Shown here in pieces: positions 32,981 through 44,651 of a stretch of 64,000 bases of DNA. The DNA lies in assembly GCA_009761415.1 (NCBI GenBank), contig QUOL01000005.1:372001-436000 (forward strand), given 5' to 3'. How positions within the stretch are numbered: position 1 is the stretch's first letter; the number at the start of each line of letters is the position of its first letter. The stretch comes from Sarcomyxa edulis (lineage: Eukaryota > Basidiomycota > Agaricomycetes > Agaricales > Mycenaceae). The position numbers and the translations under genes are program-made. The notes under the pieces were generated by a model. The model made no database searches and was not told the origin of the DNA. It worked only from the letters and a program-made list of their open reading frames with translations.

Positions 32981-34916
32981 CTACCGGATCAAACGTCCAT
33001 AATCCAACCGACTCTCTCTATCTCGTCCACTAGGTTCCTTCTTCGGGAACGCGTTCCAGAATCGTAACGTCTCGTCTCCGGCACCAGTGACGATACTCTC
33101 CCCATCGGGGCTCATCGCCAGGTACAGCACTCGATTGGTATGCCCCGTTAATGAAGCCACCATGTTGAGTGTCGGATACTTCCAGATGCATATCTGGTTT
33201 TGCGCGGTCGTACTCGAGAACCCGTGCGTCGATACGAGTTCGTGCGACGTGAGAGACCATATCAGATTACAGACCTACATTCCAGTCAGGATACATTTCC
33301 AGTATGGCAGAGCTCGCATGATACGCACCTGACTGCCTGTATCCAGCTCGTTAAGCATAGAGCCATTGATAACATTCCAAAACCGAATGTGTTTGTCCTG
33401 CGTCCCTCCACCAGTTGCCAAAACACCCGATACATGGGGATCCCATGCGAGAGCTTTGACAGCTGCTGTATGTTCGTGGAACTTCCACAACGGTGTGTCT
33501 CCATCCTCAGCGGCACTGCCACTGGTATTACCGCCAGTAGTTCTCCCTCCCGTACTCGTACTTGCGGTTCCCATTACACCACCCCGCCTGCTCCCTCGGA
33601 GATCCCAAATGCACACCTTGTTGTCATTGCCACCACTGGCAAGATATGCCCCACCACCGACGCCCGCTCCTCCCGAACCTCCTCCGTCACCACTCCATTT
33701 TAAACCGCAGACCTCTTGTCGATGCCCTGCACATTTCTTGAACGGCTTGGTCGTGGGGTCGCGTACATCTCGATGATGTACCATACGATCTCGCGATCCA
33801 GAGGATAGGACGTGAGAATTCCACGCGAGGGCTCCTATACGTTGCGTGTGTGCTTGTTGATACGTCCGCTGGAGCTGAAGAGTCGACGCGTCATATATGT
33901 GCAGTCGTCCTGATAGAGTGCCTACAGCCAGTGTACTACCCTTTAGTCACGTCAGTACACGCGAACAAGCAAAGAGAGTGAAAATAAAGTACCTTTTGAA
34001 CCCAGGAGACTGAACTGATTGTGTCGTTGTTACCCGCAAGGTCACATAGTTTGGAAACAGCAGCGTTATGCGCTGTCCAAAGATAGACGCACGATCCTAG
34101 ACCAACACCTAGGACGTTCGTACTCGACCAATCAACGAGGTTAAGATAGAAGTCATCAACGAGATCGGGAGCATCTAGGACCCGATAAGGCGTCTTACAG
34201 ACGCTACGGAGCTGTCGACGGGGACTTTCGAGGAGTTGTCTACTTTCAGCACGCACAGGGCTCATAGAATACGCTTCATCTGTCGGTGTGTCGAGCCGAC
34301 GACCGCGGGTTGGTGTGGTAGGATTGGATGATGCAGATGGAGAGTTGTAAGTAAAAAGACGACGTTTACGCGTTGGAGTGGTTGGGGGAACGGCTGATGT
34401 CGATGCAGTGGGTGGAGGTATGGGACGAGTGGGCGATGAGGGGCGATGGGGCGATGGAAGTGTCACCTCTGTATGGAGGATAGAAGTGAAGATGGCATTG
34501 GCTTGTTCTGAGAAGAAAGTTAGTGGCACGTCTGAAATCCAAGATTCCGACGCACCTTTGAGAGCATCTGATTCAGATGGGATGATTCTGTTCTTGGAAG
34601 GGGTGGCTGGGCCACCTTGGTCCATAAGATGATAGGATGTTCGCATGTCGCCCGAATCTCTCGAGGGCACAAATCTATCTCCATAACTATGATCTCTGGA
34701 TATATTGATTCTTGGAAGGGTGTCGATAGGTGAGTCTGGTCCTTCGCTAGTCGTTGGACGCGAGCTGAGAGTTGAATCCAAAGAAGGCGTAGATGCTGAT
34801 GCCACACCGAAGATTGGATTTATGCGTGGTCGATTTCTTCTTGGAGCTTCGTCGTCCGTGTCTTGATGCGATGCCCGTAGACGCTTGCCAAAAGGCGAGT
34901 TTTTGAGTCCGGACAT
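32981..34916 (-). CDS. CDH1: Cdh1/fizzy-related activator of the anaphase-promoting complex
   Basis: WD40 co-activator that brings substrates to APC/C from late mitosis through G1. Four exons (34916-34556, 34507-33993, 33940-33329, 33274-32981) give 593 residues. The C-box DRFVPSRDS is near residue 80. Cdh1-type blocks follow: [38 protein letters not shown] and [12 protein letters not shown]. Seven WD40 blades include [29 protein letters not shown] and LRFWNAF. The protein ends in the IR tail (GRLIR), which binds the APC/C TPR subunits. A Gly-rich insert ([14 protein letters not shown]) and a Thr/Gly-rich insert lie between blades. TPTRKRR and SPVRAES sites in the N-terminal half fit inhibitory CDK phosphorylation. 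The wording of the conserved blocks favours Cdh1 over Cdc20. A possible upstream exon (ATG CTA G near 35049) could add a few residues. Confidence 0.93.
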
Positions 34917-36226
34917 GGTACGAGAGGCGCTACCGTTGGGGGTGTTCTTGTTGGCTGTTGATAGAAAGACAAAAGGAAAGAAAGCGGTCGGTTTATGCAC
35001 AAAACAGTGATAAAAGTATAGCAAGAATCAGCGGAAACCTAGCATATGTCGAGCAGAATGAAGCAGAGATGTTGAGGAAGTTCGACCGACGCGGGAGTGA
35101 GCAAGGAGGGTAGCCGCCCCAAACTCAGCCACAACTTTGAAATTTGGCCGCGGCTAACTCGTTCCATTTCTGGCATGTTCTGGTGCTTATCTTGTCAACG
35201 ACTGCTTGCATTCGCTTTTGGAATCAAAGGAGAAACTCGTGAGACGTTTCAGGTATGGGCATGGAAGCGACGACCCCCAGTAAAACTGCTCGATAGGGAA
35301 AAGGACGTTCTACAGGTCGCAGATACGGCGGCACTGATGTATCCGCTCTTCCTTCCAATGACATCGTCACTCTCGACAGATTATCGATATCCACAGAGGA
35401 CATGAATACATCGTAGTTCTGAAGAGGCTTACATGGAAACACGAAGTTCAAGGCAGATCAAGAGCTATCAAGAGGAGGGCTAGCTCGAATATCATGATCA
35501 ATGACAGGGAATACGGTATTGCATCGGCTGACGAAGGTAATGGTTCCAGAGTGGTACATGCTTAATGCAAAAACCCAGCTGTCGAACGATGTCCCAGATA
35601 TGCTCCCTAGTCCCCCCCAGCAAGAACAGATGTCAATGATGCCACTCACACGTCGTAAATCCATGCTGTCCCTTTCAAACTGATAGAATCGAATGAAGCT
35701 CCTTTCAAAAGAGTGTATCAAGATTGAACCGAGTTCGAACTTGCTCGCTCTAAGAAAGACAAGCAGTATCACAGTTGTAGCCAAACGACTCACTGGTAGC
35801 CTGGGTACTGAGATCATATCCAGAAGGTGGAAAGTGCCCGGAGGGCTCGATACATTCACGACACCGGTGGCATAAATTCTACTGCAAAAGATGCAATCAT
35901 TACTGCCGTCGATAACATGGATACGACCGATGCTTCGCAAAAATGACACGGTTCAATCAGACCATCTTACTCACCTGAGGGCCTGGTGCCACAGTAAGAT
36001 GGCACATCGTGGTCCAATGATGTTGGCCACTAGGATAAGGCATCGATTCAAATTGGCATCTCGCCATAGCCTACAAGGTCATAAGCAGATCGAGACCCAT
36101 TGCCAATGGCGAGGATGGAGTGGGAGATAGAGCATGAAAAATCGAACAATTTGTTGTGAGGTGGCATAATTCCATAAGCATATCAAAGGATTGATGATAC
36201 AGTTTCAAGTCCAAATCGAAGCTCAC
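34917..36226. other. Interval upstream of Cdh1 with a possible decayed gene
   Basis: Promoter of Cdh1 up to about 35100. From 35458 to 36070 the minus strand has pieces such as LWRDANLNRCLILVANIIGP and SVPRLPVSRLATTVILLVFL, which read like membrane spans. They can be joined by one plausible intron (35965-35882) but lack a credible start and family motif. It may be a remnant of a multipass membrane protein. I see nothing firmer. Confidence 0.3.
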
Positions 36227-37129
36227 TCATTCATCTATCATCGCAACAAGGCCCACAAACGAAATCCCCTTCTCGCCTCCGCCAATGACATCCTTCCACA
36301 TTCCAGGGACCTCCTCGTCGTCTTCGATGTATCTGAGTACCGTTTCCGCGGCCGTCTCCGATATGTAAGCAAGATAGCAGATTGCTGCGGTCATAATTTC
36401 GGTGGCTCCACCTCCGCTGCGAGGCGCGATGATCAAAACATTGGCTCTGTACGGAGGTCTAGACTCAACCTGGAGAGGTTGTTCCAGCGTGTAAGGCAAA
36501 GCGAGAGAAAGAAAGTCGCGGGCGGTCAGGAGCTGGTGCTTGTTCATAAGTGTGCTGTCGCGAGGTTGTCTGCTTTTCTTCGAAGATGTTTCGGCCAAGG
36601 GTAGAGTGGCGATCTGGAGTCCTCTGGTCCCGCTAACCTTTCCGTAGTCTAGGCTTGTGTCCCCAACGTCCGAGGTGTCGACAGAAGGAACGATGTTGAC
36701 AATGTGAGTGAAGGTGTCCGTCTCAAGAAAAGACCTGTAAGTTTCTAGGTCATCACAAAAGCCGATGAACATTCCCGGGACCAGCTCGTGGATACATTCG
36801 ATATCGGTTGTGTCTGGGGATGGAGGAAGGGACGGAATTTCGTAGATTTGGACTGCGAAATGTTCGTCCGTGCCACAATTCTGGCGTGCCACCTTCGACC
36901 TCTGAGTACGCTGCCTTGTGTTCCGCATGCGAGTTCGTTTCCTGCCACGCGGTGGCTCGAAGGGATCATCGTATTCGCGTCTTTGGACGTGATTCTGTTC
37001 TAGCTCTACGTCCGGAACGAGTCGATAATCGCATTCCAGTTCTTCTTCTAAAGAGGCTCGAGTAAAACGGGTTGTGACACGAAGAGTGTTGCTGCAGCGT
37101 TCGCGGAGGGGGCGATGACGAGGGGCCAT
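36227..37129 (-). CDS. Phosphatase-like protein without catalytic cysteine (paralog B)
   Basis: Single open frame of 300 residues, starting MAPRHRPLRERCSNTLRVTT. The first 90 residues are basic (RGRKRTRMRNTRQRTQR), perhaps a nuclear signal. From ELVPGMFIGFCDD the layout follows dual-specificity phosphatases: strand and loop IGFCDDLETYRSFLE, then the strand THIVNIVPSVD, a helix LTARDFLSLALPYTLEQ, and the strand that should hold the P-loop, VLIIAPRSGGGATEIMTAA. In active enzymes this would read HCxxGxxRS; here the Cys and Arg are gone and a glycine-rich loop replaces them. It ends GMWKDVIGGGEKGISFVGLV, which resembles the end of the gene at 18321-19724, and the two share LRERC near the N-terminus. 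Likely a pseudophosphatase; function unknown. Confidence 0.7.
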   Translation of the reverse strand: MAPRHRPLRERCSNTLRVTTRFTRASLEEELECDYRLVPDVELEQNHVQRREYDDPFEPPRGRKRTRMRNTRQRTQRSKVARQNCGTDEHFAVQIYEIPSLPPSPDTTDIECIHELVPGMFIGFCDDLETYRSFLETDTFTHIVNIVPSVDTSDVGDTSLDYGKVSGTRGLQIATLPLAETSSKKSRQPRDSTLMNKHQLLTARDFLSLALPYTLEQPLQVESRPPYRANVLIIAPRSGGGATEIMTAAICYLAYISETAAETVLRYIEDDEEVPGMWKDVIGGGEKGISFVGLVAMIDE

Positions 37130-38970
37130 TGACGCGTAGATGTTTTGGTTGAAAAAAGAACGAGAGTAAGGAAGCCACTGCCCAAAAGTCCCCGACTTGA
37201 AGATGGGAGGATTTAAAAGGATCGAGGATGTGGAGGGCTATTTATGGGAAATCCTGCTACCAAACAGAGGAACAAGCGCGAGACAATAGACCAAACATGC
37301 GGACGCTTGGGACGTCCCAAGTGACCGAGGTCAGCCAATGCATCAATATTCACGCAGCTGAGTAGCCAGAATATCATCCGCTTGGGACTGGCAAGGGTGG
37401 ACCAACACGCTTGGATACGCAATCGCACTAGTACATACGGAAATGAGTTTCTTTTCAACGTGAGGATTATTGGGTAGAGGCATACTATTTTTGTTCCAAA
37501 AAGGCTGCAGCTACATTCGCGTTGCATGGGCCCAAAGAACATCAGTAATGCAAGAGGAACCGAACGACCAGTGTGAAATGAGGATGTTCTCAGAATGTCT
37601 GCCAATCACATCGGATACTTACTGGACATGAAAGACGCCAATATCAATATTATACCTTTGCATATACATGCATATATTCTTCGATAGCGTTGCGACATCT
37701 CTGATATCTTTGTTGGTGTGCGCTATATTGGTAGGGCGCAAATATACCGTTCAGGTCGTTGATTTCGAGACCTTGAGAAATATGGTTGAATTTGTGTACC
37801 ATAAGATGCCCCAGCTGTAATTAGCCTGCTAAAAGACCGAAAGCTGACTTAGCAGAGTCGTCGACGATCATATAGAAGGGCTTCAATACTTTGCGTACTA
37901 GAGGAGCGGCTGAATAGATAAGTCAAATCTTGATTGATTCGATAATCTAAGGAGAATAAAACCACGTACTGAGAGGCCCAGGAGTATACAACACTAGAGT
38001 GAGCTTTTTAGCAAAAACGTAGTGGGAAGAGTTTCCGGCCCTAGTAAGTTCTGCAACTGTAATTCTTCTGGAACGATGAGGGACGAAAGCCTCGCTGTCC
38101 AAGAGAGAGGTGAACTAGTGTAGGAAATATTGAGTAACAGTATCGACGAGTTGTGGTGATGAATGCTCGTCGCTGAACGTTGAACGATCGATCAAGGGGG
38201 ACGCATTGCTCAGGTGCAAGATTCTTGGGATGCGTTTGCACCTGAGGTTGTTTTTCGCGTTTAAGGTCTCGATGAGCCCCCCCTCCTTCCAAATCCGGTA
38301 ATACTTACTATATATGGAAGGACCCTCTCCACCTAGATCTCGCACGATTTTGCAACGATTTTGTCTTGGTTTTGTCCAGCCAACCTTTTGTGCATCCTGA
38401 TATCCTTGTATAATGCTATGAGACACCTGAACCTTCAAGTTCTGACTCTGCAAAATTTTGAGGACTGTAATGCTTCACTTTGGCTTCACTAATGCACCTA
38501 ATATTACACCATTCAGAATCTGCGACTGGATAGGTCAAACAAGAGGGCTTGAGACTGAAGTACATGTATCGAATAATTGGTACCGACTTCAGTCTTCAGT
38601 CTCGATGTATTGTTGGGGTGAATATTTTGTTCTTTGGTTCTCTGGGGAATGTCAATTGTACCCCACTGGCTAACACACATTTAAATAGATTTAAATTGCA
38701 ATAAGTACGGGTCATATACGGGTGGAGGAGGAGGAAGGTATTTCCATTCTTTCTCGAAATCTGAGGGTGAGAACTTTTGATTAGATTAGATCATATAGTC
38801 ACGTGTATCCCTCTTGGGCCTTTGGCCCAACTTTGGCTTCGCAGTTGCGTTCGGGACATGTTTTGGGGATCTGGAGCTCTTTGGATGTCTTTTAAGTGCT
38901 CTGAAGCTGAAACATAGCCTAAATACATCCTCCAGAACATGCATGTAAGTTCGTGTATAAGGCTCTCAGA
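37130..38970. other. Long interval, no gene recognised
   Basis: Upstream flank of paralog B, then AT-rich sequence. Minus-strand frames at 37213-37605 and 38115-38453 have no family features. A hairpin-forming inverted repeat lies at about 38549-38607 (gagactgaag ... cttcagtctc). The right end leads into a C-rich run that opens the CTTGCAAG-rich block. Confidence 0.35.
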
Positions 38971-39195
38971 CCCGCCCCCTCCCCCCCCACCCCCGGTGCC
39001 GGCAATTGCCGATGCGTCCCCCTTGCGATCGATGAACGCCGAGGAGCATGTCGTAAATTTCCAAATCGAGTTGTAAGGCCTTGCAACCAACCGGAAGGCC
39101 GTAAGGCACGCCCGGCTCTTGCAGGCCGAACTCAACCCTCCAAGACCCTTGCAAGGTGACCTTGCAACCGGCTGGCAACCGGCTTGCAAGAGGGA
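38971..39195 (+). repeat. Left CTTGCAAG-rich block
   Basis: Five or so copies of ttgcaa/cttgcaag within about 130 bp after a poly-C tract. GC content is far above the flanks. Confidence 0.6.
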
Positions 39196-39534
39196 CCGCC
39201 CGGGGCCGAAAAACGAACCGGGCCCTGGCGGCCGTGGTCATTATCTTTCGTATCTTATCGCGATCTTACATTATTGACACATTAGTTAACTGGATTGATA
39301 GAGAGTCGAACCAGCGACCTCAGGACTTCAGAGATAAATAACCAAATAAAACTTACCGTTACACTAAATTAGCTATAATAGTTATGGCGCTGAGCTCCTC
39401 ATGACAGGTAGGGACACGTGATACAGTACTTGCCTCCGAGTCATTCTGCGAACAACAACAAATTTATAACACAACGAGAAGCATGACTTTGATTCAATGG
39501 TATACATGTACATCGGTAACACTAGACCACTTTC
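39196..39534. other. Flank between the left block and the DUF6698-like gene
   Basis: Holds a tRNA-like stretch near 39296-39375 (gagtcgaacc ... taccgttacactaaa) in which the T-stem does not pair, so it is at most a tRNA relic. No gene recognised. Confidence 0.3.
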
Positions 39535-41200
39535 TTATAAACCATCCTCATCTTCCTCGAGCTCCACTTCGGTCGATTTGGCAATGCGTGAACGGGTTGT
39601 CCGAGCTGCCCTCCTTGTTGGAACATCCGTAGCCTTTCCCTTTCCCTTCGCCTTCGCCCTTTTGCTTTGCTCCACAGGAACAACAGCACTATCATTCTCA
39701 TTTGAAGGACCTGGACGATGAGCTGTAAACAGAAAGATCAATTCAAAAGGACTGACTAGATATTAGCAAGACATACCTTCAGTGGTGACTGGATCATTGA
39801 TGGTTTGCAGTATAGCAATGTCATTCTCATCATCGGTTTCCATGTCCAAGCCCTGCATTGCACGTTCAATATCCGAAAGGTTGATACGGTCTCCAGAGGT
39901 AGGGGAAGCAGTTGTGGTGCCGTGATTGGAAGAGTCAGGGAAAACATTAGAATCCCACCAGTTCAAAAGGTCTTTCACTGTCTTGCTTTCCGCCTTTGTT
40001 ATGAGGATTTTCTTGTAAGACTCAAAGTCGTGTCGATAATCGATTTTCGAGATGGTACCTTTCGAATTGAATTCGGTATCGGGAGAAATTATGTATCGTG
40101 CCTACAGCAGAAGAGAAATTAGTTTATTTCAAGTCTACCAATTAAAAAAATAAAGATTGATATTCACCACGATTGCAGACCAAGCAATTGCACCTGGAGT
40201 AGTTTTTGAAACATCCCATATCCGACCGTTTGTCTTGTTCTTTGGATTGAGCTTGCTGCCACCAACTGCATCTTTTCCATACAAAACAAAACTCAAGAGC
40301 TACAGACAGTGTAAGGCAGAAACATATTGATGTGAATAATATGACATACCCTTGGAAGAATTGGATTGCGAAAGACTTGTTTTGCATCCATACGTCCGTC
40401 TGGATATAAAATGGGGGCCATCGTAGGATAAGTAGACTGCGATGTGTCGAATTTGAGCATCCTCTGAAATGCTGAAACAGTTGCTCGATCAATGTTTGTC
40501 CTTAGGGGGTACATAGTCGGGGGGACTTCGAGCTGAAATATAAGGGGGGCATGTGCACGTATCTTGTTGAGCAAGGAGGAACGGGTATCGTTAGATCCTT
40601 TATGAAACTAGTAAAATATGTTAGTAAAGTAAACCAGCACTCAAATTTGGAATTTACATCACCTGCTGTCTGAAAATAGCACCGTCCTGGAGCAGTAGCT
40701 TATGGAGCTTCTCAGGGACCCACTCATAGATCTCCGCAATGACGCCTAGTTTTGCAGACAACTCGGACGAATACCTGTCTTTACTGTTTGGGAGCAGCGC
40801 CGGACGGGGTTGGCCGAATGCCGAAGCATCGACCCAAGGCTCCATCATAACTCCGAACCCCCTTCCTGAAGTACGTATCTCGAGTTCGGTACTTGAAATG
40901 GCAGGTTTCTTCTTGCGCCCGCGTGACCGATCCCTGAGCTCTACCCTCAATGTCGCATTCTCGAGAGCCAACCGACGTATCTCCTTCGTGGCTTCACCAA
41001 GGGCAAGCTGCGTGTCTTTCAATGCCTGAGATCCTTGAGTTGTGAGGCATTGATATCCCAATAGACAGCTTTTTGGCACTCACCAATTGATATGCACTAA
41101 GTGAAGCACCCTCTCGGGGAGAATCAGGTACCCGGGGGATGTTGACTGGAGTCTCTGCTATATCCGAGTCAGAGCTAGAGTTAGAGATGTCAGAATCCAT
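39535..41200 (-). CDS. DUF6698-like basidiomycete protein
   Basis: Six exons (41200-41084, 41025-40663, 40607-40350, 40299-40168, 40101-39777, 39722-39535) give 460 residues. The N-terminal part is acidic/Ser-rich, then a coiled coil (ALGEATKEIRRLALENATL) and a basic patch (RSRGRKKKP). The core contains APILYPDGRMDAKQVFRNPI, LYGKDAVGGSKLNPKNKTNG, IWDVSKTTPGAIAWSAIVAR and ISPDTEFNSKG, an arrangement I associate with the DUF6698 family expanded in Agaricomycetes. That link is from memory. The C-terminus is Lys/Arg-rich with an acidic end (RAKAKGKGKATD, EVELEEDEDGL), suggesting a nuclear or nucleic-acid-associated protein. It sits inside the inverted CTTGCAAG-rich blocks. Confidence 0.72.
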
Positions 41201-41329
41201 GTCTCGTTGTCACTTCAGATGTAGAGTGCAAGCAGGGAGTGTAATATGTGATGTAGCGAGGTCAATCGATGCAGCGGTGTCGATCGATGTCGATCGATGT
41301 CGTTGCGATTATCTTACAACCTTAACCCC

Positions 41330-41470
41330 AGTCTTGCATGTGACTTGCAAGGTTTGGCCGCGGCTTGTGATCGGCTTGCGATCGGCTTGCGATCGGCTTG
41401 CAACGGCACGACCTTGCAAGGCGCTTTTTAAATTTCCGACACAGTGGCGGGGGTGGCGGTGCTGGCTGCC
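41330..41470 (-). repeat. Right CTTGCAAG-rich block with gatcggcttgc tandem units
   Basis: Contains three near-identical gatcggcttgc units at about 41370-41402 and further cttgcaag words, in inverted order relative to the left block. A gatcgatgtc tandem lies just upstream (41280-41300). Confidence 0.6.
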
Positions 41471-42399
41471 AAAACGGTCGAACTTTCGACTGGGACTGAA
41501 CCAAGATTTTGTAAGCTATGATAAAGCCACTGTCGTATGTATACATGCTGATAGAGAGACCGTGCGTGGTTAGACCTTAGAGAATATCGTTTCTCGTCGC
41601 AGAGGCCCAACGTCAAGCAGGCGAGGTTTTCGCGGTGGCGGTGCATCGGAAACGATCCCGCGCATGTCACCTAATACTTACCATCATCATGGTCGATTAA
41701 GGTCGAATGAGCGTTTCAACAGTTCGACTTCGACAAGGGCGCGTCAGTCCGAGTTTTCGCACCGCTTACTGCCCAGTCTGCTCTCTTCAAGATAACTTCT
41801 CCGGTTCGTTCACAGAGTTATACGAAACGCGGCCTACATAACTCGAATGGGAGAGAAGTCTGTGCAAGCTACTTCTTTACGCGTGGCCTTACCGAGCGCT
41901 CAATAGTCCCGGCAGCCTTCACGCTGTCAAACAGGGAAGCCGAGGATCCACCAAAGCCGTCCTCTTTCCAATGATGTAGTACGCGTACGCACCTCAAAGT
42001 CTCAGAGAGTGAGAGAGCCTGACCAAAGATATATACTCCCTATGTCTTCTAGCTCGTCTTGAGAGAGCTGTGATTGGAAGGTAAGAGCATTCCAGAATTG
42101 AACGAGAAGTCCACATACTAACTATCCGTACCTAATTGCGTCGGTACATGCAGCTTTGTACCAGTAGATCGAAACTTTAATTCATCGCAGCGTCAGGCGC
42201 CTCTTCTGCTGTGTATTGCTGAGCATACTATCCTCCCGAGTACCCTCTATATCGTTCGAATTGGTTACTCATAGCCTCGTCTTCCTCGCCTTTTTATTGG
42301 ACACTGCTTCCAAGACGCTATGAAATCTTCTCGTCTTAAAGTCTCTCGCATCAACTCTTGTTTTTCTTACCCTACATAATCCTCTCCAAAGCTTTCTTC
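41471..42399. other. Intergenic region upstream of the chimeric gene
   Basis: No gene recognised. Presumably carries the promoter of the 42.4 kb gene. Confidence 0.35.
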
Positions 42400-44255
42400 A
42401 TGTCTCTCTCACTGCCTCAGAGCTCAGGCAACCATGTCCAACCTCTCAGCCCCATCCCACCTTCAATGCCGGACGACCGGTGCTTGAAATGTAAATTTGA
42501 TTCCATTTTTTGCATCGTGATCCCACTGAATACAAACACATAGGTGCCCTTCCTCCGCTCGTCGATTCTCTCCAGAAAGGTTGGCAGTCGTCCTGCTCAA
42601 GCGCCGCAGTAGTGGTAAGCTTTTCCTATGTATTCCAATTGCATATTATCTGATTGGACGGTATTCAAGTCAACACTCTTCACCGGCGTGTCCTCTCAGC
42701 TACTCGGGAATGTCCTCTCTCTCAAGGGCAGCCCTACCAGTGATGCACATCCTCACGCTGTGACATTTCTACTCATTGTTTCATACGCCGCCATCATTCT
42801 CAACTCAAGTGCTACTGTCACTTCACTCCTACTTATTGACAGGCTCGGAGATCTTCCGGTCAAGTCATCTCAGGCCGTTCAGCTGATCATGTACTGTCGT
42901 CTTCTCGTTGAAGAGCTGGAGAACTTCAACGAGCTTAGGCGCCTTATCCAAGAGAGCCAAGTAGACTCTCAGGAGCCATGGCTGTAAGTACGCGCAGTCA
43001 CTTCTCAAATTTTCTGTTTCGGTAAGATGCTCACCCTCTTCTCGTTCAAGGTTCACCATCGTGGTTGCAGAAAGGGCGCTTGAAAACGCCACAATGAAAA
43101 GGCAGCAATGTCTCGAGATTGACGGCTTTTTCGACGAAGCCACGGATGCATTAGTAGGATGCTCTGTATGTCTCAATTCCGACGGATGCTGGTCCGATCA
43201 TTAACATCTTTACACAGTTTCGTCACACGTCAAATATTCGAGATGGTATGAGTGCCGCGCGGAAACGAGACGACCAAGCGTTCCATGAACGCAACAAGTT
43301 AGTCAACTCTCGAAAGGGACAGAAGGTACGCAAACGATTATATTCCTTGCACAACAGGAGCTACTAAGAAGCCTTCTATAGGCAGGAGCAGCCACGGTGT
43401 CAATTGAAGTATGGATCCGTAGCAAATCTCTAGACAGCGAAGACCAATTCATATGCGGTGGGTGTTATCCGTCCAGCTACTCAATCTTTGCAATACTCAT
43501 GACTACAATTCTCCTGACAGCTACGGAGAAATTCCATCCGGAAGACTACTTAGAAGATATTCTATGGTGGTTATTCCAGAAAGGCCGAATCAGTATACGC
43601 CAAAATCCACACTTCTATCTGCCTCTTCCCCCAGAGCATGCTTGCAGAGATCCTGTACATCCGTTACCGTTTACTCAGGCATTACAGGAAATAATCCCGT
43701 CTAACAGACAGCACAAGCTAGTCTTGTGGTTATTTACTGACCGGGAGTGTCACATATATCTTAGATGTCAGCGTCCTCAACGTATCCTATCCTAAGCAAT
43801 ATCGGACATATCAACGGAGTCCTCGTCTTTAAAGGTGTGTTCAGTTCCCCGTGATTTATTGTGGGTACTATGAAGTTCAAGCGTGATGCAGATAGGCTTG
43901 GTATTGTGGAGGCAGCCGAGAACTTCGAAGATGTCGTGGAGGGTGACATGAATTACTGGAAACGTACTCGGAGTCTCAGCTCACCAGGATTTCAGCTCGC
44001 TGGAGGCACAACTCGGTATAGCTGGGCAAAACTACTAGAAGAGACTTCCAAAAGGCCATATGTCGATTGGTTGATCGAACCAATACCAGGTCAGTCGTCA
44101 ACAAAAGCCCTGCAATTATTCTCTGATTTTTTTCGCATAACAATATAGATCATGCACCCCCTCGAAATGGGCCTCAGGCTTCTTCGTCTACCACAAATGC
44201 ATCGCTTCAGATTCCAGTAGAGTCTAAGGTGGCACCTGTGGACTACGTTTTATAA
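42400..44255 (+). CDS. Chimeric gene: membrane-protein front fused to the family of the 58 kb gene; one frameshift
   Basis: Exons 42400-42490, 42544-42614, 42670-42983, 43051-43165 and 43218-43325 are clear; later ones near 43384-43465, 43521-43860, 43888-44091 and 44149-44255 are less sure. Residues 1 to about 115 match the 53.8 kb gene: PPLVD-x3-QKGWQ-x-SCSSA, FTGVSSQLLG, HPHAVTFLLIVSYAAI, and TSLLLIDRLGDLPV with two membrane spans. Right after LPVKSS the frame continues as VQLIMYCRLLVEELE, which matches AQLVACCRSLYHELQ of the 58.0 kb gene, and the rest follows that gene. Near 43764 the frame must shift by one base: CHIYL is read in one frame and STYPILSNIGHI in another, matching STNPRVF-RNI in the paralog. 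No intron explains the shift, so the gene may be broken or hold a sequencing error. Confidence 0.6.
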
Positions 44256-44651
44256 GTAGCGTGTACGAGGTATGTGGCTTCAAGTTGGACTCAATAGATG
44301 GTCGTCCTTCTCGTCAACAGGGTAAACGCTACTCGAGTCGAGAATCTTGAGAGAATACCGAAACGAAGACGAGGACGGCTTATAGGGATTATGATGATGG
44401 GTATCAATGTCGTATGGGAGATTGGGGACCTTGGCTAGAATATTCGGTACCAGACAACGAAGAAAGGCGAGCTGAAAGGTCTTCCGAATATATATTGTGC
44501 ACCTGCTAGTCGATGTTTTCGAAGCGAAAAAAAAGAGACATTGAGAGGACTCGAAGAGGAGTACCGCCGGCATCGTACCGTGGCATGTGAAGATTTCCCC
44601 GCATAATGTGGGGACTCATTTCTTGCCGGACCCTGCTTTCTGCTTCATACC

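Larger units (their letters stand above)
38971..41470. mobile_element. Candidate element: DUF6698-like gene between inverted CTTGCAAG-rich blocks
   Basis: A gene is flanked by two blocks rich in the palindromic word cttgcaag. Left block 38971-39195 runs: C-rich tract, then aaatttcc, ccttgcaacc, cccttgcaaggtgaccttgcaacc, ggcttgcaag. Right block 41330-41470 has the same words in reverse orientation and order: acttgcaag, three copies of gatcggcttgc, ccttgcaagg, aaatttcc, and a G-rich tract. Diverged subterminal inverted repeats around a gene are what a DNA transposon would show. No exact terminal repeat or target duplication was found, and the gene has no transposase motif, so this remains a proposal. 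Confidence 0.4.

Noticed and set aside
33366..33776. Plus-strand frame of 136 codons
   Set aside because: Antisense shadow of the Cdh1 WD40 exon.
38549..38607. Inverted repeat gagactgaag ... cttcagtctc
   Set aside because: Ten-base arms with AT-rich flanks and no linked gene; not enough to call a regulatory or mobile feature.
39290..39380. tRNA-like sequence on the minus strand (gagtcgaacc ... taccgttacac)
   Set aside because: D-arm-like and T-loop-like words are present but the T-stem and acceptor stem do not pair; at most a relic.
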